From Agromyces sp. S2-1-8 (GTDB lineage Bacteria > Actinomycetota > Actinomycetes > Actinomycetales > Microbacteriaceae), in contig NZ_JAJOLP010000001.1 in assembly GCF_021129215.1 (NCBI RefSeq), positions 930,001 through 994,000 of the forward strand: a stretch of DNA of 64,000 nucleotides, written 5' to 3'. This document shows positions 17,190 to 25,776 of this stretch, one piece after another. The translations under genes and the position numbers were made by a program. Position 1 is the first letter of the stretch. Every line of letters begins with the position of its first letter. Under the pieces are notes generated by a model that saw only the letters and a list, made by a program, of their open reading frames with translations, was not told where the DNA came from and did not search any database.

Positions 17190-17987
17190 TCAGCCGCGCG
17201 GGCGCACAACGCCGTGCTCGTACGCGTAGACGACGGCGTGCACCCGGTCGCGGATGCCGAGCTTCATGAGCACCTTCGACACATGCGTCTTCACGGTCGC
17301 CTCGCCGACCCACAGCCGTTCGGCGATCTCGGCGTTCGAGATGCCCTCGGCGAGCAGTTCGAGCACCTCGCGTTCGCGGTCGGTGAGCGTGAGCAGGGCG
17401 GGGGATGTCGCGGTCGAGGTGCCGGAGCGCGCCGCCGGCTGCCCCGCGACGCCGTCGCCGGAGGCGTCGCGGTCGGCGACGGGGTCTGCGAACGTCTCGA
17501 TTCCGAAGCCCGGTTCCCCCTGAGCCGGTCGAGCGGTCGAAGGGTCGCCGCTCCTCGGCCGGCCGGGTCGTGCCGCCTCGATCACCCGCCGTGTGACGTC
17601 GGGCGAGAGCAGCGCGTCGCCCCGGGCGACGACCTGCACGGCCTCGATGAGCTGCTCGGGGCTCGAGTTCTTCAGCAGGAACCCGCTCGCGCCCGCATCG
17701 AGTGCGGCGAACAGGTAGTCCTCGCGGTTGAACGTCGTGAGCACGAGCACGGCCGCGGTCGTCGCCGCGTCGGCCGTGATGCGCCGCGTCGCCTCGAGGC
17801 CGTCCATGCCGGGCATCTGCACGTCCATGCAGACGACGTCGGGGGCGAGTTCCGCGACCCGGTCGAGTGCGGCCCGGCCGTCGGCGGCCTCGCCGACCAC
17901 CTCGATGCCGTCCTCCGAGTCGAGGATCGTGCGGAACCCCGCCCGCACGAGGCTCTGGTCGTCGACGACGAGCACGCGGATGCTCAC
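17190..17987 (-). CDS. NarL/LuxR family response regulator
   Basis: 265 residues: an N-terminal receiver (acidic pair in LVVDDQ, phospho-acceptor Asp55 in VVCMDVQMPG, Lys in FLLKNSS) and a C-terminal LuxR HTH (LTDREREVLELLAEGISNAEIAERLWVGEATVKTHVSKVLMKLGIRDR). The linker of about 55 residues is longer than the usual 15-25 in this family. It is encoded by Gly/Pro/Ser-rich sequence that includes a REP-like stretch around 17517-17548. The GTG at 17987 overlaps the kinase stop codon by 4 nt, so it is the cognate partner of the kinase at 17984-19369. Confidence 0.92.
   Translation of the reverse strand: MSIRVLVVDDQSLVRAGFRTILDSEDGIEVVGEAADGRAALDRVAELAPDVVCMDVQMPGMDGLEATRRITADAATTAAVLVLTTFNREDYLFAALDAGASGFLLKNSSPEQLIEAVQVVARGDALLSPDVTRRVIEAARPGRPRSGDPSTARPAQGEPGFGIETFADPVADRDASGDGVAGQPAARSGTSTATSPALLTLTDREREVLELLAEGISNAEIAERLWVGEATVKTHVSKVLMKLGIRDRVHAVVYAYEHGVVRPRG
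17517..17548 (-). repeat. REP-like element inside the response-regulator coding sequence
   Basis: CCCCTGAGCCGGTCGAGCGG followed by TCGAAGGG resembles the intergenic CCCTGAGCCxGTCGAAGGG palindromes common in actinobacteria. It is translated as part of the unusually long linker of the response regulator. Confidence 0.4.
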
Positions 17988-19369
17988 GCGCCCACCTCCT
18001 CGACCCGCCGGAGCGGGAGACTCGCGCGCACGAGATAGCCGCCGCGGGCGCGCGGTCCGAGCTCGAGCGTGCCGCCGACGGCGGCGACCCGCTCGCGCAT
18101 GCCCAGCTGGCCGAGGCCGGCCCCGGTCGAGGCATCCCCGCGTCGTGCATTGCCGGCGAGCGTGGTCGCCGTGCCCGTGTTCGTGACCTCGACCTCGAGC
18201 GCCGCGTCCGTCCAGCGCACCCGGACCTCGGCGGTCGCGGCGGCGCCCGCGTGCTTGCGCACGTTCGTGAGGGCCTCCTGCGCGATGCGGTAGGCGCTGA
18301 GGTCGACCATCTGCGAGATCGGTCGCGGCTCGCCGACGATCGACAGCGTCACCGACAGCCCGCCGTCGGACGACTCGGCGACGAGCTCGTCGAGGCGGGC
18401 GAGTCCGCGGGTGGAGGTGCTCGTGGCGGCCGCCTCGCCGACGCCGCCGCGGTCGTCGACCCCACCGGTGTCGCCGAGGTCGACCGGACCCGTGTCGCCG
18501 TCGCTGCGGAGCGTGCCGAGCAGCGCGTGCAACTCGTCGACGGCCTCGCGCGCGCTCGATTCGATCGTCGAGAGCGACGCGGCGGCCGCGGCCGGGTCCT
18601 TCGCGAGGACCCGGCGGGCGGCGCCTGCCTGCACGCCGATGACCGAGACGTGGTGCGCGACGACGTCGTGCAGTTCGCGTGCGATGCGCAGGCGTTCGAG
18701 CGCGACGGCCTGCGTGCGGGTGCGTTCGCGTTCGGCGGCGAGCTCGCCCGTGCGCTGCTCGAGCTCGGCCCGGGCGCGCGCCGACCGGTAGGCGTTGTCG
18801 CCGAAGTACCAGGCGCCACCGAAGAAGAGCAGGTTGGTCAGCACGTTGATGAGGCCGTACGCGACGTACGGCGAGAGCAGGCCGCCCTCGCGGGAGAGTT
18901 CGGGCAGGTGGTCCTGCATGGCCGAGTAGAAGATGAGCCCCCAGAACAGCCAGCCGAACATCACGACGACGATGACCGCGCGCACGATCGTCGCGATGCG
19001 GCGGCTGCGGCTCCAGGCGCCGACCGAGTAGATCGCGACGAAGAGTGCGATGTTCGAGAAGAGCGCCTCGCCGACGCCGGTCTGCCCGCCCGCGATGAAG
19101 ACCGCGGATGCCACGAGAGCGACCGCCTCGGGCCACCGGCGCCGCGCGGCCAGGGGGAGGTTCATGCCGACCACCCAGAGCGCCGAGGCCCACCACGGCG
19201 TTCCCTCGCCCCAGCCGGTGGCCCGGTAGAGCACGACGCTGGCGGCGGTGCCGGCGGCGAGCACGAGCGCCAGGACGAGGTCGTTGCGGTACCCGCGTCG
19301 GTCGGGGCGCGGCCGCACCCATTCCGCGCCCGGCGCGACCGGTTGCGCGTTGATCAGGGATTCGGGCAT
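17984..19369 (-). CDS. Sensor histidine kinase, HisKA_3 (NarL-partner) type
   Basis: 461 residues. Four or five membrane helices lie between about residues 29 and 195. Then comes a short coiled region and the HisKA_3 dimerisation domain with phospho-acceptor His233 (RIARELHDVVAHHVSVIG). The HATPase_c domain includes AYRIAQEALTNVRKHA (N box) and GAGLGQLGMRERVAAVGG (G box). It autophosphorylates and passes phosphate to the response regulator encoded next to it (4-nt overlap). The signal is unknown; the membrane domain has no extracellular sensor module, as in DesK-like kinases. Confidence 0.92.
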   Translation of the reverse strand: MPESLINAQPVAPGAEWVRPRPDRRGYRNDLVLALVLAAGTAASVVLYRATGWGEGTPWWASALWVVGMNLPLAARRRWPEAVALVASAVFIAGGQTGVGEALFSNIALFVAIYSVGAWSRSRRIATIVRAVIVVVMFGWLFWGLIFYSAMQDHLPELSREGGLLSPYVAYGLINVLTNLLFFGGAWYFGDNAYRSARARAELEQRTGELAAERERTRTQAVALERLRIARELHDVVAHHVSVIGVQAGAARRVLAKDPAAAAASLSTIESSAREAVDELHALLGTLRSDGDTGPVDLGDTGGVDDRGGVGEAAATSTSTRGLARLDELVAESSDGGLSVTLSIVGEPRPISQMVDLSAYRIAQEALTNVRKHAGAAATAEVRVRWTDAALEVEVTNTGTATTLAGNARRGDASTGAGLGQLGMRERVAAVGGTLELGPRARGGYLVRASLPLRRVEEVGA

Positions 19370-19432
19370 CCCTCCACGCTAGCGAGCCGTGGTCGCGGCG
19401 AGATCCGTCGTGCGGCGGAGATGGGGCGGTCC

Positions 19433-19473
19433 GGTGCTGCGGTGCTGCGGTGGTGCGGCGCTGCGGTGCTGCG
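19433..19473. repeat. Low-complexity GGTGCTGC repeat
   Basis: About five imperfect copies of (C)GGTGCTGCGG lie in the 163-nt gap between the converging promoters of the kinase and the HAD gene end. No coding or regulatory role is evident. Confidence 0.6.
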
Positions 19474-19532
19474 ACAGTGGGCGCGGGGTGCGCCCCGTCG
19501 CGGTCATCCGCAGCGCGGCTCGTCGCGGTGTC

Positions 19533-20189
19533 TCAGCGCTGCGTCAGCGTGATGGTGAACGTCGGCCCGTCGACGGTGACCCGCACGGTCGAGAGGTCGG
19601 CGACGAGATGATCGGCCCCATGCCGTTCGGCGAGCTGGCCGACGCCGACGACGCGCATGCCGGCCCGGTGGGCGGCGGTGATCCCGGCTCCGGAGTCTTC
19701 GAACACCACGCAGTCGTGCGGTGCGACGCCGAGCGCGGCGGCCGCCGCGAGGAATCCCTCGGGATCGGGCTTGCTCTCGGTCACGTTCTCGGCGGTGACC
19801 GCGATCGCGGGCATCGGGAGCGCGGCGGCCGCCATGCGAGCGGTCGCGAGTGCGAGCGTGGCCGACGTGACGAGCGCATGCGGCACCCCGGCGAGTGCAC
19901 GCAGGAGGCCGGCGGCGCCGGCGACGGCGACGACGCCCTCGGTCTCGGTGGTCTCGCGCTCGAGCATCGCGCGGTTGTCGGCGAGGTTCTCGTCGACGGC
20001 TCGCGCCGGCAGCAGGATCGCCATGCTCGCGTGCGCCTGCCTGCCGTGGATCACCGGCAGGACGTCGGCCGGATCGAGTCCGTGCTCGACCGCCCAGTCG
20101 GTCCACACCCGCTCGACCACGGCGGTCGAGTCGACGAGCGTGCCGTCCATGTCGAGCAGTACGGCGGAGGCGCGGATCACGGTGGTCAC
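19533..20189 (-). CDS. HAD family phosphatase (sugar-phosphatase/beta-PGM-like)
   Basis: 218 residues. Motif I is DMDGTLVDS with the nucleophile Asp near residue 13, motif II is ALVTSATLA, motif III lies in TESKPDPEGF (Lys), and motif IV is VVFEDSGAGITAAHRAGM. This matches subclass I HAD phosphatases of the GPP/YfbT or beta-phosphoglucomutase type, which dephosphorylate small sugar or polyol phosphates in the cytoplasm. It starts at GTG 20189. TAGCCT lies 6 nt upstream and no Shine-Dalgarno is present, so it is probably leaderless. Confidence 0.88.
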   Translation of the reverse strand: MTTVIRASAVLLDMDGTLVDSTAVVERVWTDWAVEHGLDPADVLPVIHGRQAHASMAILLPARAVDENLADNRAMLERETTETEGVVAVAGAAGLLRALAGVPHALVTSATLALATARMAAAALPMPAIAVTAENVTESKPDPEGFLAAAAALGVAPHDCVVFEDSGAGITAAHRAGMRVVGVGQLAERHGADHLVADLSTVRVTVDGPTFTITLTQR

Positions 20190-20431
20190 GTGGGGAGGCT
20201 ACACGCGGCGGTCGAGCGCTCGCCGCGGCGCCGATGCCGAGGTATCGACTCCGACCGCCGCCGACAGCGCCGCTGCCGCTGCCGCTGCCGCCGTCGTCGT
20301 CGCCCTGCACAGGCAAGTGCTGCCGCGAGTCCTCCACAGGTGCTCGCTGCCGTCGCCGCACTTCGCCCGCGACCGGGCCCCGTGACGACACGCGTGCGCC
20401 ACGAGGCATCCTCGTTGTACGCTCTCGACCC

Positions 20432-20947
20432 ATGACGGCTGCCCCGACGTCCGCCCCGAACCTGCGCCTGCGCGAGCGCCCCTTCGACTGGTTCTTCATC
20501 GTGATCTTCTCGATCTTCACGATCACGAGCCTCATCAGCGACATGCTGCCGACCCTCGGCGTCGACATCTCGCAGCCGTCGTCGAACTTCTTCGTCAACT
20601 CGAACTACTGGTACGCGCACGACACCGATCCGCTGTTCGCCGAGCCGCCGACGTGGATGCGCATCGTCACGGGGCTCTCGGCGTTCGTGTACATGCCGTT
20701 CTACATCCTGCTCGTGACCTCGCTCATCAAGGGCTGGAACTGGATCCAGCTGCCGAGCGTCATCTACGCGACCATGATCTCGACGATCACGGGCATCATC
20801 GTGTTCGGCGTCGAGTTCTTCGGCGAGCCCGAGTGGCAGACGACGAACCCGGTCAAGTTCCTGGCGTTCAACCTGCCGTACGTGCTCGTGCCGATCGTGC
20901 TGCTGGTGCGCATGCGCAAGCCGCTGCCGTTCACGAGAAGGTTCTGA
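20432..20947 (+). CDS. EXPERA-like (emopamil-binding family) membrane protein
   Basis: 171 residues with four predicted membrane helices: FDWFFIVIFSIFTITSLISD, a helix near RIVTGLSAFVYMPFYILLV, VIYATMISTITGIIVFG and FLAFNLPYVLVPIVLLV. The acidic and aromatic residues between helices (DMLPTLGVDI, NSNYWYAHDTDPLF, GVEFFGEPEW) fit the EXPERA/EBP/TMEM97 fold, whose bacterial members are uncharacterised. TACGCT at 20418-20423 sits 8 nt before the ATG without a Shine-Dalgarno, so it may be leaderless. The gene stands alone. Confidence 0.65.
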   Translation: MTAAPTSAPNLRLRERPFDWFFIVIFSIFTITSLISDMLPTLGVDISQPSSNFFVNSNYWYAHDTDPLFAEPPTWMRIVTGLSAFVYMPFYILLVTSLIKGWNWIQLPSVIYATMISTITGIIVFGVEFFGEPEWQTTNPVKFLAFNLPYVLVPIVLLVRMRKPLPFTRRF

Positions 20948-21041
20948 CGGGGATGCCGCGGCGAGGTGCCCGAGGACGGCGAGGAGTGGGTCGACCTCGC
21001 CGCCCGAGGAGCGGGCGGTGGCCGTCGGCGCGACGGAACCC

Positions 21042-21070
21042 TTGACTATAGGAAGATATCTTCCTATTCT
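21042..21070 (+). promoter_or_regulatory. PadR promoter with a 20-bp palindromic operator in the spacer
   Basis: TTGACT (21042-21047) and TATTCT (21065-21070) are separated by 17 nt. The spacer and -10 carry a perfect palindrome ATAGGAAGATATCTTCCTAT (21048-21067). The ATG at 21077 is 6 nt after the -10, giving a leaderless transcript. A bound PadR dimer would block RNA polymerase. Confidence 0.8.
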
Positions 21071-21076
21071 TTCCGC

Positions 21077-21433
21077 ATGGCACGCAGACGTGAAGGGCGA
21101 CTGTTCGACCTCGAGGTCGACATCCTCGCCGCAGGCATCGACCTGCAGCACGACGACGGCGACTTCTACGGCTTCGCCCTGGCGAAGCGCATCGCCGAAC
21201 GCAACGAGGCGGCCGCGCTCACGGCGCACGGCACGCTCTACAAGGCCCTCGCCCGCATGACCGAGGCGGGGCTGCTCGAGTCGACCTGGGAGGAGGCCGT
21301 GCTCGCCGAGGCCGAGGGTCGCCCGCGCCGCCGCCTCTACCGCGTCACCGGCGCCGGTGAGCTCGCCCACCGCGCCGAGCTCGCCGCGCGCGAGCCCGCA
21401 CCGGCCGCTCGACCGAAGGCGGCGTTCGCATGA
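21077..21433 (+). CDS. PadR family transcriptional regulator
   Basis: 118 residues. The winged helix reads DFYGFALAKRIAERNEAAALTAHGTLYKALARMTEAGLLESTWEE...RRRLYRVTGAG, the PadR fingerprint (LYxxLxRLExxGLL...R.YxLT). Its promoter contains a perfect palindrome and it overlaps the next gene by 4 nt, so it probably represses its own three-gene operon. The downstream pair, a membrane protein and a secreted protein, is the target. The inducing signal is unknown. Confidence 0.9.
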   Translation: MARRREGRLFDLEVDILAAGIDLQHDDGDFYGFALAKRIAERNEAAALTAHGTLYKALARMTEAGLLESTWEEAVLAEAEGRPRRRLYRVTGAGELAHRAELAAREPAPAARPKAAFA

Positions 21434-22221
21434 GCGGCGACGGGCTCGACCTGGGCGACGCGTTCGTCGAACGCACGGTCGAGCCGCGCACGGGGGCCGA
21501 TCGCGTCGACGCCGTCGTGCTCGGCTGGTGCCGCTGGTACACGCGCGACCTCGCGGAGCCGGTCGCGACCGCCCGTCGCGCCGAGCTCGCCTCAGACCTG
21601 TACGAAGAGCGCGCCGTCGCCGCCGAGACCGGAGAACGGGGGGTGTCGCGGTCGATCGTGGGGCGTCTGATCCGCGGCATCCCCGCCGACCTCAGCTGGC
21701 GGCAGGCGCAACTGCGACGGCTCGCGCTGACCGCGCCGCGCGGCACCTTCCCGCTCGCGATGCCCGCGCTGGCCCACCTCGCGACGGCGCTGCTCCTCGC
21801 GTGGGGCGTGCTCGTCGTCTGGCGGACGGTCGCGAGCATGGCCTCGGGCGACTGGGCCGGCGCGTGGGATCTCGTCGCGGCCGGTGTCTTCGGCCTGGCG
21901 ATGGCAGTGCTCGGGGCGGTGCTGACGGCCGCGCCGCGGTTCCGGTGGCTCGGCGCGCTCTGGCTCGCCGCGGCGAGCTACGTGCTCATCAGGTTCGGCA
22001 TGTACGCCCTCATCGCGTCGAGCACGACGCTCGGCGCGTTCTATGCGGCCGCGATCGAACAGGCGATGCTCGTGAACCGCGCCATGTCGGCGGCCGGGGT
22101 GCTCTTCTTCGTCGCCATGGCGGCGTGGTGGCTGCCGAGTGCCGGAGGCATGTGGGCGCGCCGTCGGCGAAGCGACCCTACCGTCGACGTCGCGCCCACC
22201 GGAGAGGAGGCGCGGGCATGA
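21430..22221 (+). CDS. Integral membrane protein of a PadR operon, function unknown
   Basis: 263 residues. The soluble N-terminal ~105 residues include TARRAELASDLYEERAVAAETG and RLIRGIPADLSWRQAQLRR, the DLxxH/LxRGxPxDLxWR pattern found in many PadR-linked actinobacterial proteins. Four hydrophobic helices follow (residues ~118-240), then a basic tail. No catalytic motif is seen. By analogy the PadR neighbour senses a stress and this protein acts in the membrane, but that is inference. It overlaps PadR and the next gene by 4 nt each. Confidence 0.7.
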   Translation: MSGDGLDLGDAFVERTVEPRTGADRVDAVVLGWCRWYTRDLAEPVATARRAELASDLYEERAVAAETGERGVSRSIVGRLIRGIPADLSWRQAQLRRLALTAPRGTFPLAMPALAHLATALLLAWGVLVVWRTVASMASGDWAGAWDLVAAGVFGLAMAVLGAVLTAAPRFRWLGALWLAAASYVLIRFGMYALIASSTTLGAFYAAAIEQAMLVNRAMSAAGVLFFVAMAAWWLPSAGGMWARRRRSDPTVDVAPTGEEARA

Positions 22222-23123
22222 ACCTGCAGCGCATCGCCGCGGTCGTCGCGATCTCGGGGGCCGTGATCGGCGGGGCGTCGATCGTCGCCCTGGGTGCGGC
22301 CGCCTACGCGGCGAACCAGCCGCAGCCCGAGCGGGTCGCCGAGCCGGGCGCCGGACCGGTCGCCGTGGGCGACGACGGCGAACCGTTGGACGCGACCGAG
22401 TCGTACCTCGCGTCGCTGCCCAAGGTCGAGCCGGGCGTGCCGACGCCGCCCCCGCAGGAGCCGAAGGCCCCGCCGAAGCCCGGCACCGGCACCATGGCGG
22501 CGAGCTACAACCCGTACCTCGAGCCGAGCGACCCCGACTACGTGACGATGGAGGAGCGGTCGGAGTACCTGGGCGTGCAAGAGCTCATCCGACAGTGCAT
22601 GGCGGAGCGCGGGTACGAGTACCGCATCGCCCGGTGGTGGCTCGAAGAGGACTCCCAGCCGGTCGGACTCGATTTCGAGACATCCGTGCTGTGGGGTCAG
22701 GCGCTGCTGGGGCCCGACCACCCGTACAGTCTCGAAGGCGGGTGTGGCACCGAGGCCGAGGCGGCGGCCGAGGCCGCCCGGGCCGCCGGCACGCCGCTGT
22801 CGGCACCGGTGCCGCCCGACGACCCCGACCTGCCGACACCGCGCGAGAAGTGGCTCGGTTTCCAAGACGACGTCCGTCGGTGCATGGCCGACAAGGGCTT
22901 CGAGTACCTCTACTTCGAGTGGTGGAATCCCGCCTACCTCACGCCCGACCCGATGGATGTCGATCCCCAGGACGCGATGCCCGACGACCTCACCCCCGAA
23001 CAGGAGGCGGAATGGGCGCTCGCGGAGGGCGGCGACGCCGGAACCGGCTCCGCCTACCGCTGGGAGGACGCGGGCTGCTACGGCTACGCCGTGCACGTCA
23101 ACGGCCGCGACGCCATGCACTGA
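22218..23123 (+). CDS. Secreted/anchored protein with two Cys-containing CMxxxGFEYxxxxWW domains
   Basis: 301 residues, no family recognised. The N-terminal helix (residues 5-32) is an uncleaved anchor or signal peptide. A Pro-rich linker (65-92) precedes two related modules. Module 1 (~115-178) has QELIRQCMAERGYEYRIARWW and a second Cys in EGGCG (Cys127, Cys176). Module 2 (~215-292) has FQDDVRRCMADKGFEYLYFEWW, AMPDDLT and DAGCYGYAV (Cys222, Cys287). The paired cysteines probably form one disulfide per module outside the membrane. The same module occurs once in the protein at 25859-26602. It ends the PadR operon. Confidence 0.7.
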   Translation: MNLQRIAAVVAISGAVIGGASIVALGAAAYAANQPQPERVAEPGAGPVAVGDDGEPLDATESYLASLPKVEPGVPTPPPQEPKAPPKPGTGTMAASYNPYLEPSDPDYVTMEERSEYLGVQELIRQCMAERGYEYRIARWWLEEDSQPVGLDFETSVLWGQALLGPDHPYSLEGGCGTEAEAAAEAARAAGTPLSAPVPPDDPDLPTPREKWLGFQDDVRRCMADKGFEYLYFEWWNPAYLTPDPMDVDPQDAMPDDLTPEQEAEWALAEGGDAGTGSAYRWEDAGCYGYAVHVNGRDAMH

Positions 23124-23135
23124 TGCACGACGAGA

Positions 23136-23173
23136 CGGATGCCTCGGGGTCGACGCCGGACCCGAGGCATCCG
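23136..23173. terminator. Bidirectional terminator of inverted GGATGCCTCG motifs
   Basis: CGGATGCCTCGGG (23136-23148) pairs perfectly with CCCGAGGCATCCG (23161-23173) over a 12-nt loop, between converging genes. Confidence 0.75.
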
Positions 23174-23186
23174 CCTGCTCAGCGGT

Positions 23187-23573
23187 TCAGGCCCGCTTCT
23201 TCTCGGGCGCGATGCGCGGCAGCAGGTACTTGCCCGAGAGCCAGGCGGCGAGCGCGGTGATGATCCAGACGATGACGGCGGCGAGCACCCACGGCGCGAC
23301 GCCGTCGAACGTGATGCCGTCGCCGAGGGAGGCGACGAAGAGGGCGACCGCGGTCGAGATGAGTCCGGCGACACCCGCCACCGCGGGGGCGCCGCGGTGG
23401 AAGAGGGTCTCGACGAGCCACTCGAGGAGCGCCTGCACGGCGGCGAACACGATGATCGCGACGAGGAACCCCGACCAGTGCAGGTGCATGCCCGGAACGA
23501 GCAGCGATGCGATGAAGAGGGCGAGGGCGGCGAGCAGGAGCGAGACGCCGAGCCGGATGAGGAAGCGCACCAT
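23187..23573 (-). CDS. Phage holin family / small four-helix membrane protein
   Basis: 128 residues with four hydrophobic helices (LGVSLLLAALALFIASLLV, FLVAIIVFAAVQALLEWLV, AGLISTAVALFVASLG, WVLAAVIVWIITALAAWLSG) and a basic C-terminus (PRIAPEKKRA). This matches the Mycobact_memb/holin superfamily IV type small membrane proteins that are common housekeeping genes in Actinobacteria. No phage genes are nearby, so a lytic role is unlikely. Confidence 0.7.
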   Translation of the reverse strand: MVRFLIRLGVSLLLAALALFIASLLVPGMHLHWSGFLVAIIVFAAVQALLEWLVETLFHRGAPAVAGVAGLISTAVALFVASLGDGITFDGVAPWVLAAVIVWIITALAAWLSGKYLLPRIAPEKKRA

Positions 23574-23624
23574 GGCGTGAGCGTACCGCTTCCGTGCGGG
23601 GCCGGTCGGGAGGATGATGGGCGG

Positions 23625-24941
23625 GTGAGCGAGCCGACGGCGGTGACCCAGACGGCGCGACGGGTGCAGTCCGTCTACTTCACCCTGCTCATCGGCAACA
23701 CGCTCGCGGCGTCGTTCATCTGGGGCGTGAACACGCTGTTCCTGCTCGACGCGGGCCTCTCGAATCTCGAGGCCTTCGCGGCGAACGCGTTCTTCTCGGT
23801 CGGCATGGTCATCTTCGAGGTGCCGACGGGGGTCGTCGCCGACACCCTCGGGCGACGCATGTCGTACCTGCTCGGCACCATCACCCTCGCCGCCACGACG
23901 GCCATGTACTACTGGCTCTGGGTGATCGAGGCGCCGTTCTGGGCGTGGGCCGTGGTCTCGGTACTGCTCGGCCTCGGCTTCACGTTCTTCTCGGGTGCGA
24001 CCGAGGCGTGGCTCGTCGACGCCCTCACGGCGACCGGGTACACGGGCAGCCTCGAACGGGTGTTCGGCCGCGGCACGGCGCTGTCGGGCGCGGCGATGTT
24101 CATCGGCTCGATCACGGGCGGCGCGGTTGCGCAGGCGACCGACCTGGGCGTGCCGTTCATCATGCGCGCGGGCGTGCTCGTCATCATGTTCGTCGTCGCC
24201 GCCCTGCTCATGCACGACCTCGGGTTCACACCCGCGGGCCGTGCGCACCCGCTGCAGGCGACGAAGACGGTCTTCAAGGCGTCGCTGACCTACGGGCTCG
24301 GCCGCCCGCCGGTGCGATACCTCATGCTCGCGTCGTTCTTCACGACCGGCGTCGGCTTCTACGTCTTCTACGCGTTGCAGCCGTATCTCGTCGAGCTGTG
24401 GGGCGACGAGGAGGCGTACTCGATCGCCGGGCTCGCGGCGGCCATCCTGTCGGGAGCCCAGGTGATCGGCGGCTACCTCGCACCGTGGGTGCGGCGTCGT
24501 TTCCGCCGGCGCACGACGACCGTCCTGCTGAGCCTCGTCGTGAGCACGGGCGTGCTCGTGGCACTCGGCCTCAACCGGAGCTTCTGGCTCGCGCTCCTGC
24601 TGCTCGTGCTCTGGGGCCTCGTCGACGCGGCCGCGGGCCCGGTGCGGCGGGCGTACCTCAACGACATGATCCCGTCGGCCCAGCGCGCGACCGTGCTCTC
24701 GTTCGACTCGCTGCTCGGCAGCGCCGGCGGTGCGGTCATCCAGCCCGTGCTCGGCCGGTCCGCCGACCTGTGGGGGTACCCGGGGTCGCTGCTCGTGAGC
24801 AGTGCGTTCCAGGTGCTCGCCGTGCCGTTCATCTGGCTCAGCCGCCGCCAGCAGTCGCCGGCCGACGTCGCGACGGGCGTCCCCGACGAGGCGACGGCCG
24901 CCGATGCGGCCGAGCCCAAGGGCGGGCCGCAGGCCGACTGA
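23625..24941 (+). CDS. MFS transporter
   Basis: 438 residues with 12 predicted helices. FEVPTGVVADTLGRRMSYLLG is the conserved loop 2-3 motif (GxxxDxxGRR). The GTG at 23625 follows GGAGG by about 11 nt and gives MSEPTAVTQTARRVQS before helix 1; the in-frame extension upstream to 23139 lies over the holin gene and is spurious. The family is drug-efflux-like (acidic residue pattern FSGATEAWLVDAL is typical of the MdtG-like/DUF-MFS group). The substrate is not known. It is single, divergent from the holin gene. Confidence 0.85.
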   Translation: MSEPTAVTQTARRVQSVYFTLLIGNTLAASFIWGVNTLFLLDAGLSNLEAFAANAFFSVGMVIFEVPTGVVADTLGRRMSYLLGTITLAATTAMYYWLWVIEAPFWAWAVVSVLLGLGFTFFSGATEAWLVDALTATGYTGSLERVFGRGTALSGAAMFIGSITGGAVAQATDLGVPFIMRAGVLVIMFVVAALLMHDLGFTPAGRAHPLQATKTVFKASLTYGLGRPPVRYLMLASFFTTGVGFYVFYALQPYLVELWGDEEAYSIAGLAAAILSGAQVIGGYLAPWVRRRFRRRTTTVLLSLVVSTGVLVALGLNRSFWLALLLLVLWGLVDAAAGPVRRAYLNDMIPSAQRATVLSFDSLLGSAGGAVIQPVLGRSADLWGYPGSLLVSSAFQVLAVPFIWLSRRQQSPADVATGVPDEATAADAAEPKGGPQAD

Positions 24942-25048
24942 CCGGGACGCGTAACGGTTGGGGCGCATCAGGGCCATCCCTCTTCCCGGTGGATGCCTCG
25001 GGGGTTAGCCTGTGGCGTCGGCGACGTCGCCGCGGTGAGGAGTGGGAC

Positions 25049-25711
25049 ATGTCGGTCAGGGTCACACGCATCGTCGTCGCCCTCGGCGTGCTGCTGGCGG
25101 GTGCGATCGCCCTGAGCGGTTGCGCGGGTGCGACGTTCTCGGGCGACTCGAGGGGCGAGCCGACCGCCTCGAGCGCGCCGGCCGCATCCGACTCGGCGAC
25201 GACGGCTCCCGGCACCGGCGCCGACGCCACCGGTTCCGCCGGCGACCCCGGCGTCGCCGAACGCGACCAGGAGCCGTTCTCGGACGACGCGTTCGCACTC
25301 CGTTGCCTCGACGGGCAGTTCGCGCTCGCGGTCGAACCGTTGCCCGACGAGTCGGGCGCCGGCTCCTTCGGGTTCAGCCTCGTCTTCACGAACATGTCCG
25401 ACGACGCGTGCAGCTTCGACGGCTGGCCCGGCCTCATCGCGATCGCCGCCGACGGCGCCGAGGTGGGCATGCCCGCAGTCGCCGACGCCGGAACGTCGTC
25501 ACTCGTCGTCGTGCCGGCCGGCGGCGTCGCGACCGCGCACGTCCGGGCGTCGCAGGCCGGCGCGTACGACTGCACGCCCGTCGACGCGTCTGGTGTCCGC
25601 GCCCGCCTCAGCCCCGACGGCGCCGACGCCGGGATCGACGCCGCGTACGCCATCACCGTGTGCGACGGCGACGTCTCGACGATGACGATCTCGCCGCTCG
25701 TCGTCGGCTGA
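25049..25711 (+). CDS. DUF4232-type lipoprotein
   Basis: 220 residues. The lipobox ALSGC (Cys near residue 25) follows an N-terminal hydrophobic helix, so it is predicted to be lipid-anchored on the outer face of the membrane. After a Ser/Thr/Ala/Gly-rich linker (to ~70), the domain begins DAFALRCLDGQFALAVEPL and includes FSLVFTNMSDDACSFDGWPGL and GVATAHVRASQAGAYDC, the DUF4232 pattern (LxxxNxSxxxCxLxGxP). The function is unknown. A GAGGAG Shine-Dalgarno lies 7 nt before the ATG. It is monocistronic. Confidence 0.82.
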   Translation: MSVRVTRIVVALGVLLAGAIALSGCAGATFSGDSRGEPTASSAPAASDSATTAPGTGADATGSAGDPGVAERDQEPFSDDAFALRCLDGQFALAVEPLPDESGAGSFGFSLVFTNMSDDACSFDGWPGLIAIAADGAEVGMPAVADAGTSSLVVVPAGGVATAHVRASQAGAYDCTPVDASGVRARLSPDGADAGIDAAYAITVCDGDVSTMTISPLVVG

Positions 25712-25776
25712 CGTCGCCGGTCTCGCCGCGCCCGTATCGGCGCCCTGCGGAGGCGCATGAAACCGCCTGAGGGGGG

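Noticed and set aside
23187..23573. Prophage remnant suggested by a 'holin' family protein
   Set aside because: No integrase, structural or lysis genes nearby; this holin-like family is a chromosomal housekeeping membrane protein in Actinobacteria.
23187..24977. A 596-residue minus-strand frame ending in the holin gene
   Set aside because: The upstream part is antisense to the MFS gene at 23625-24941; only the last 128 residues are real.
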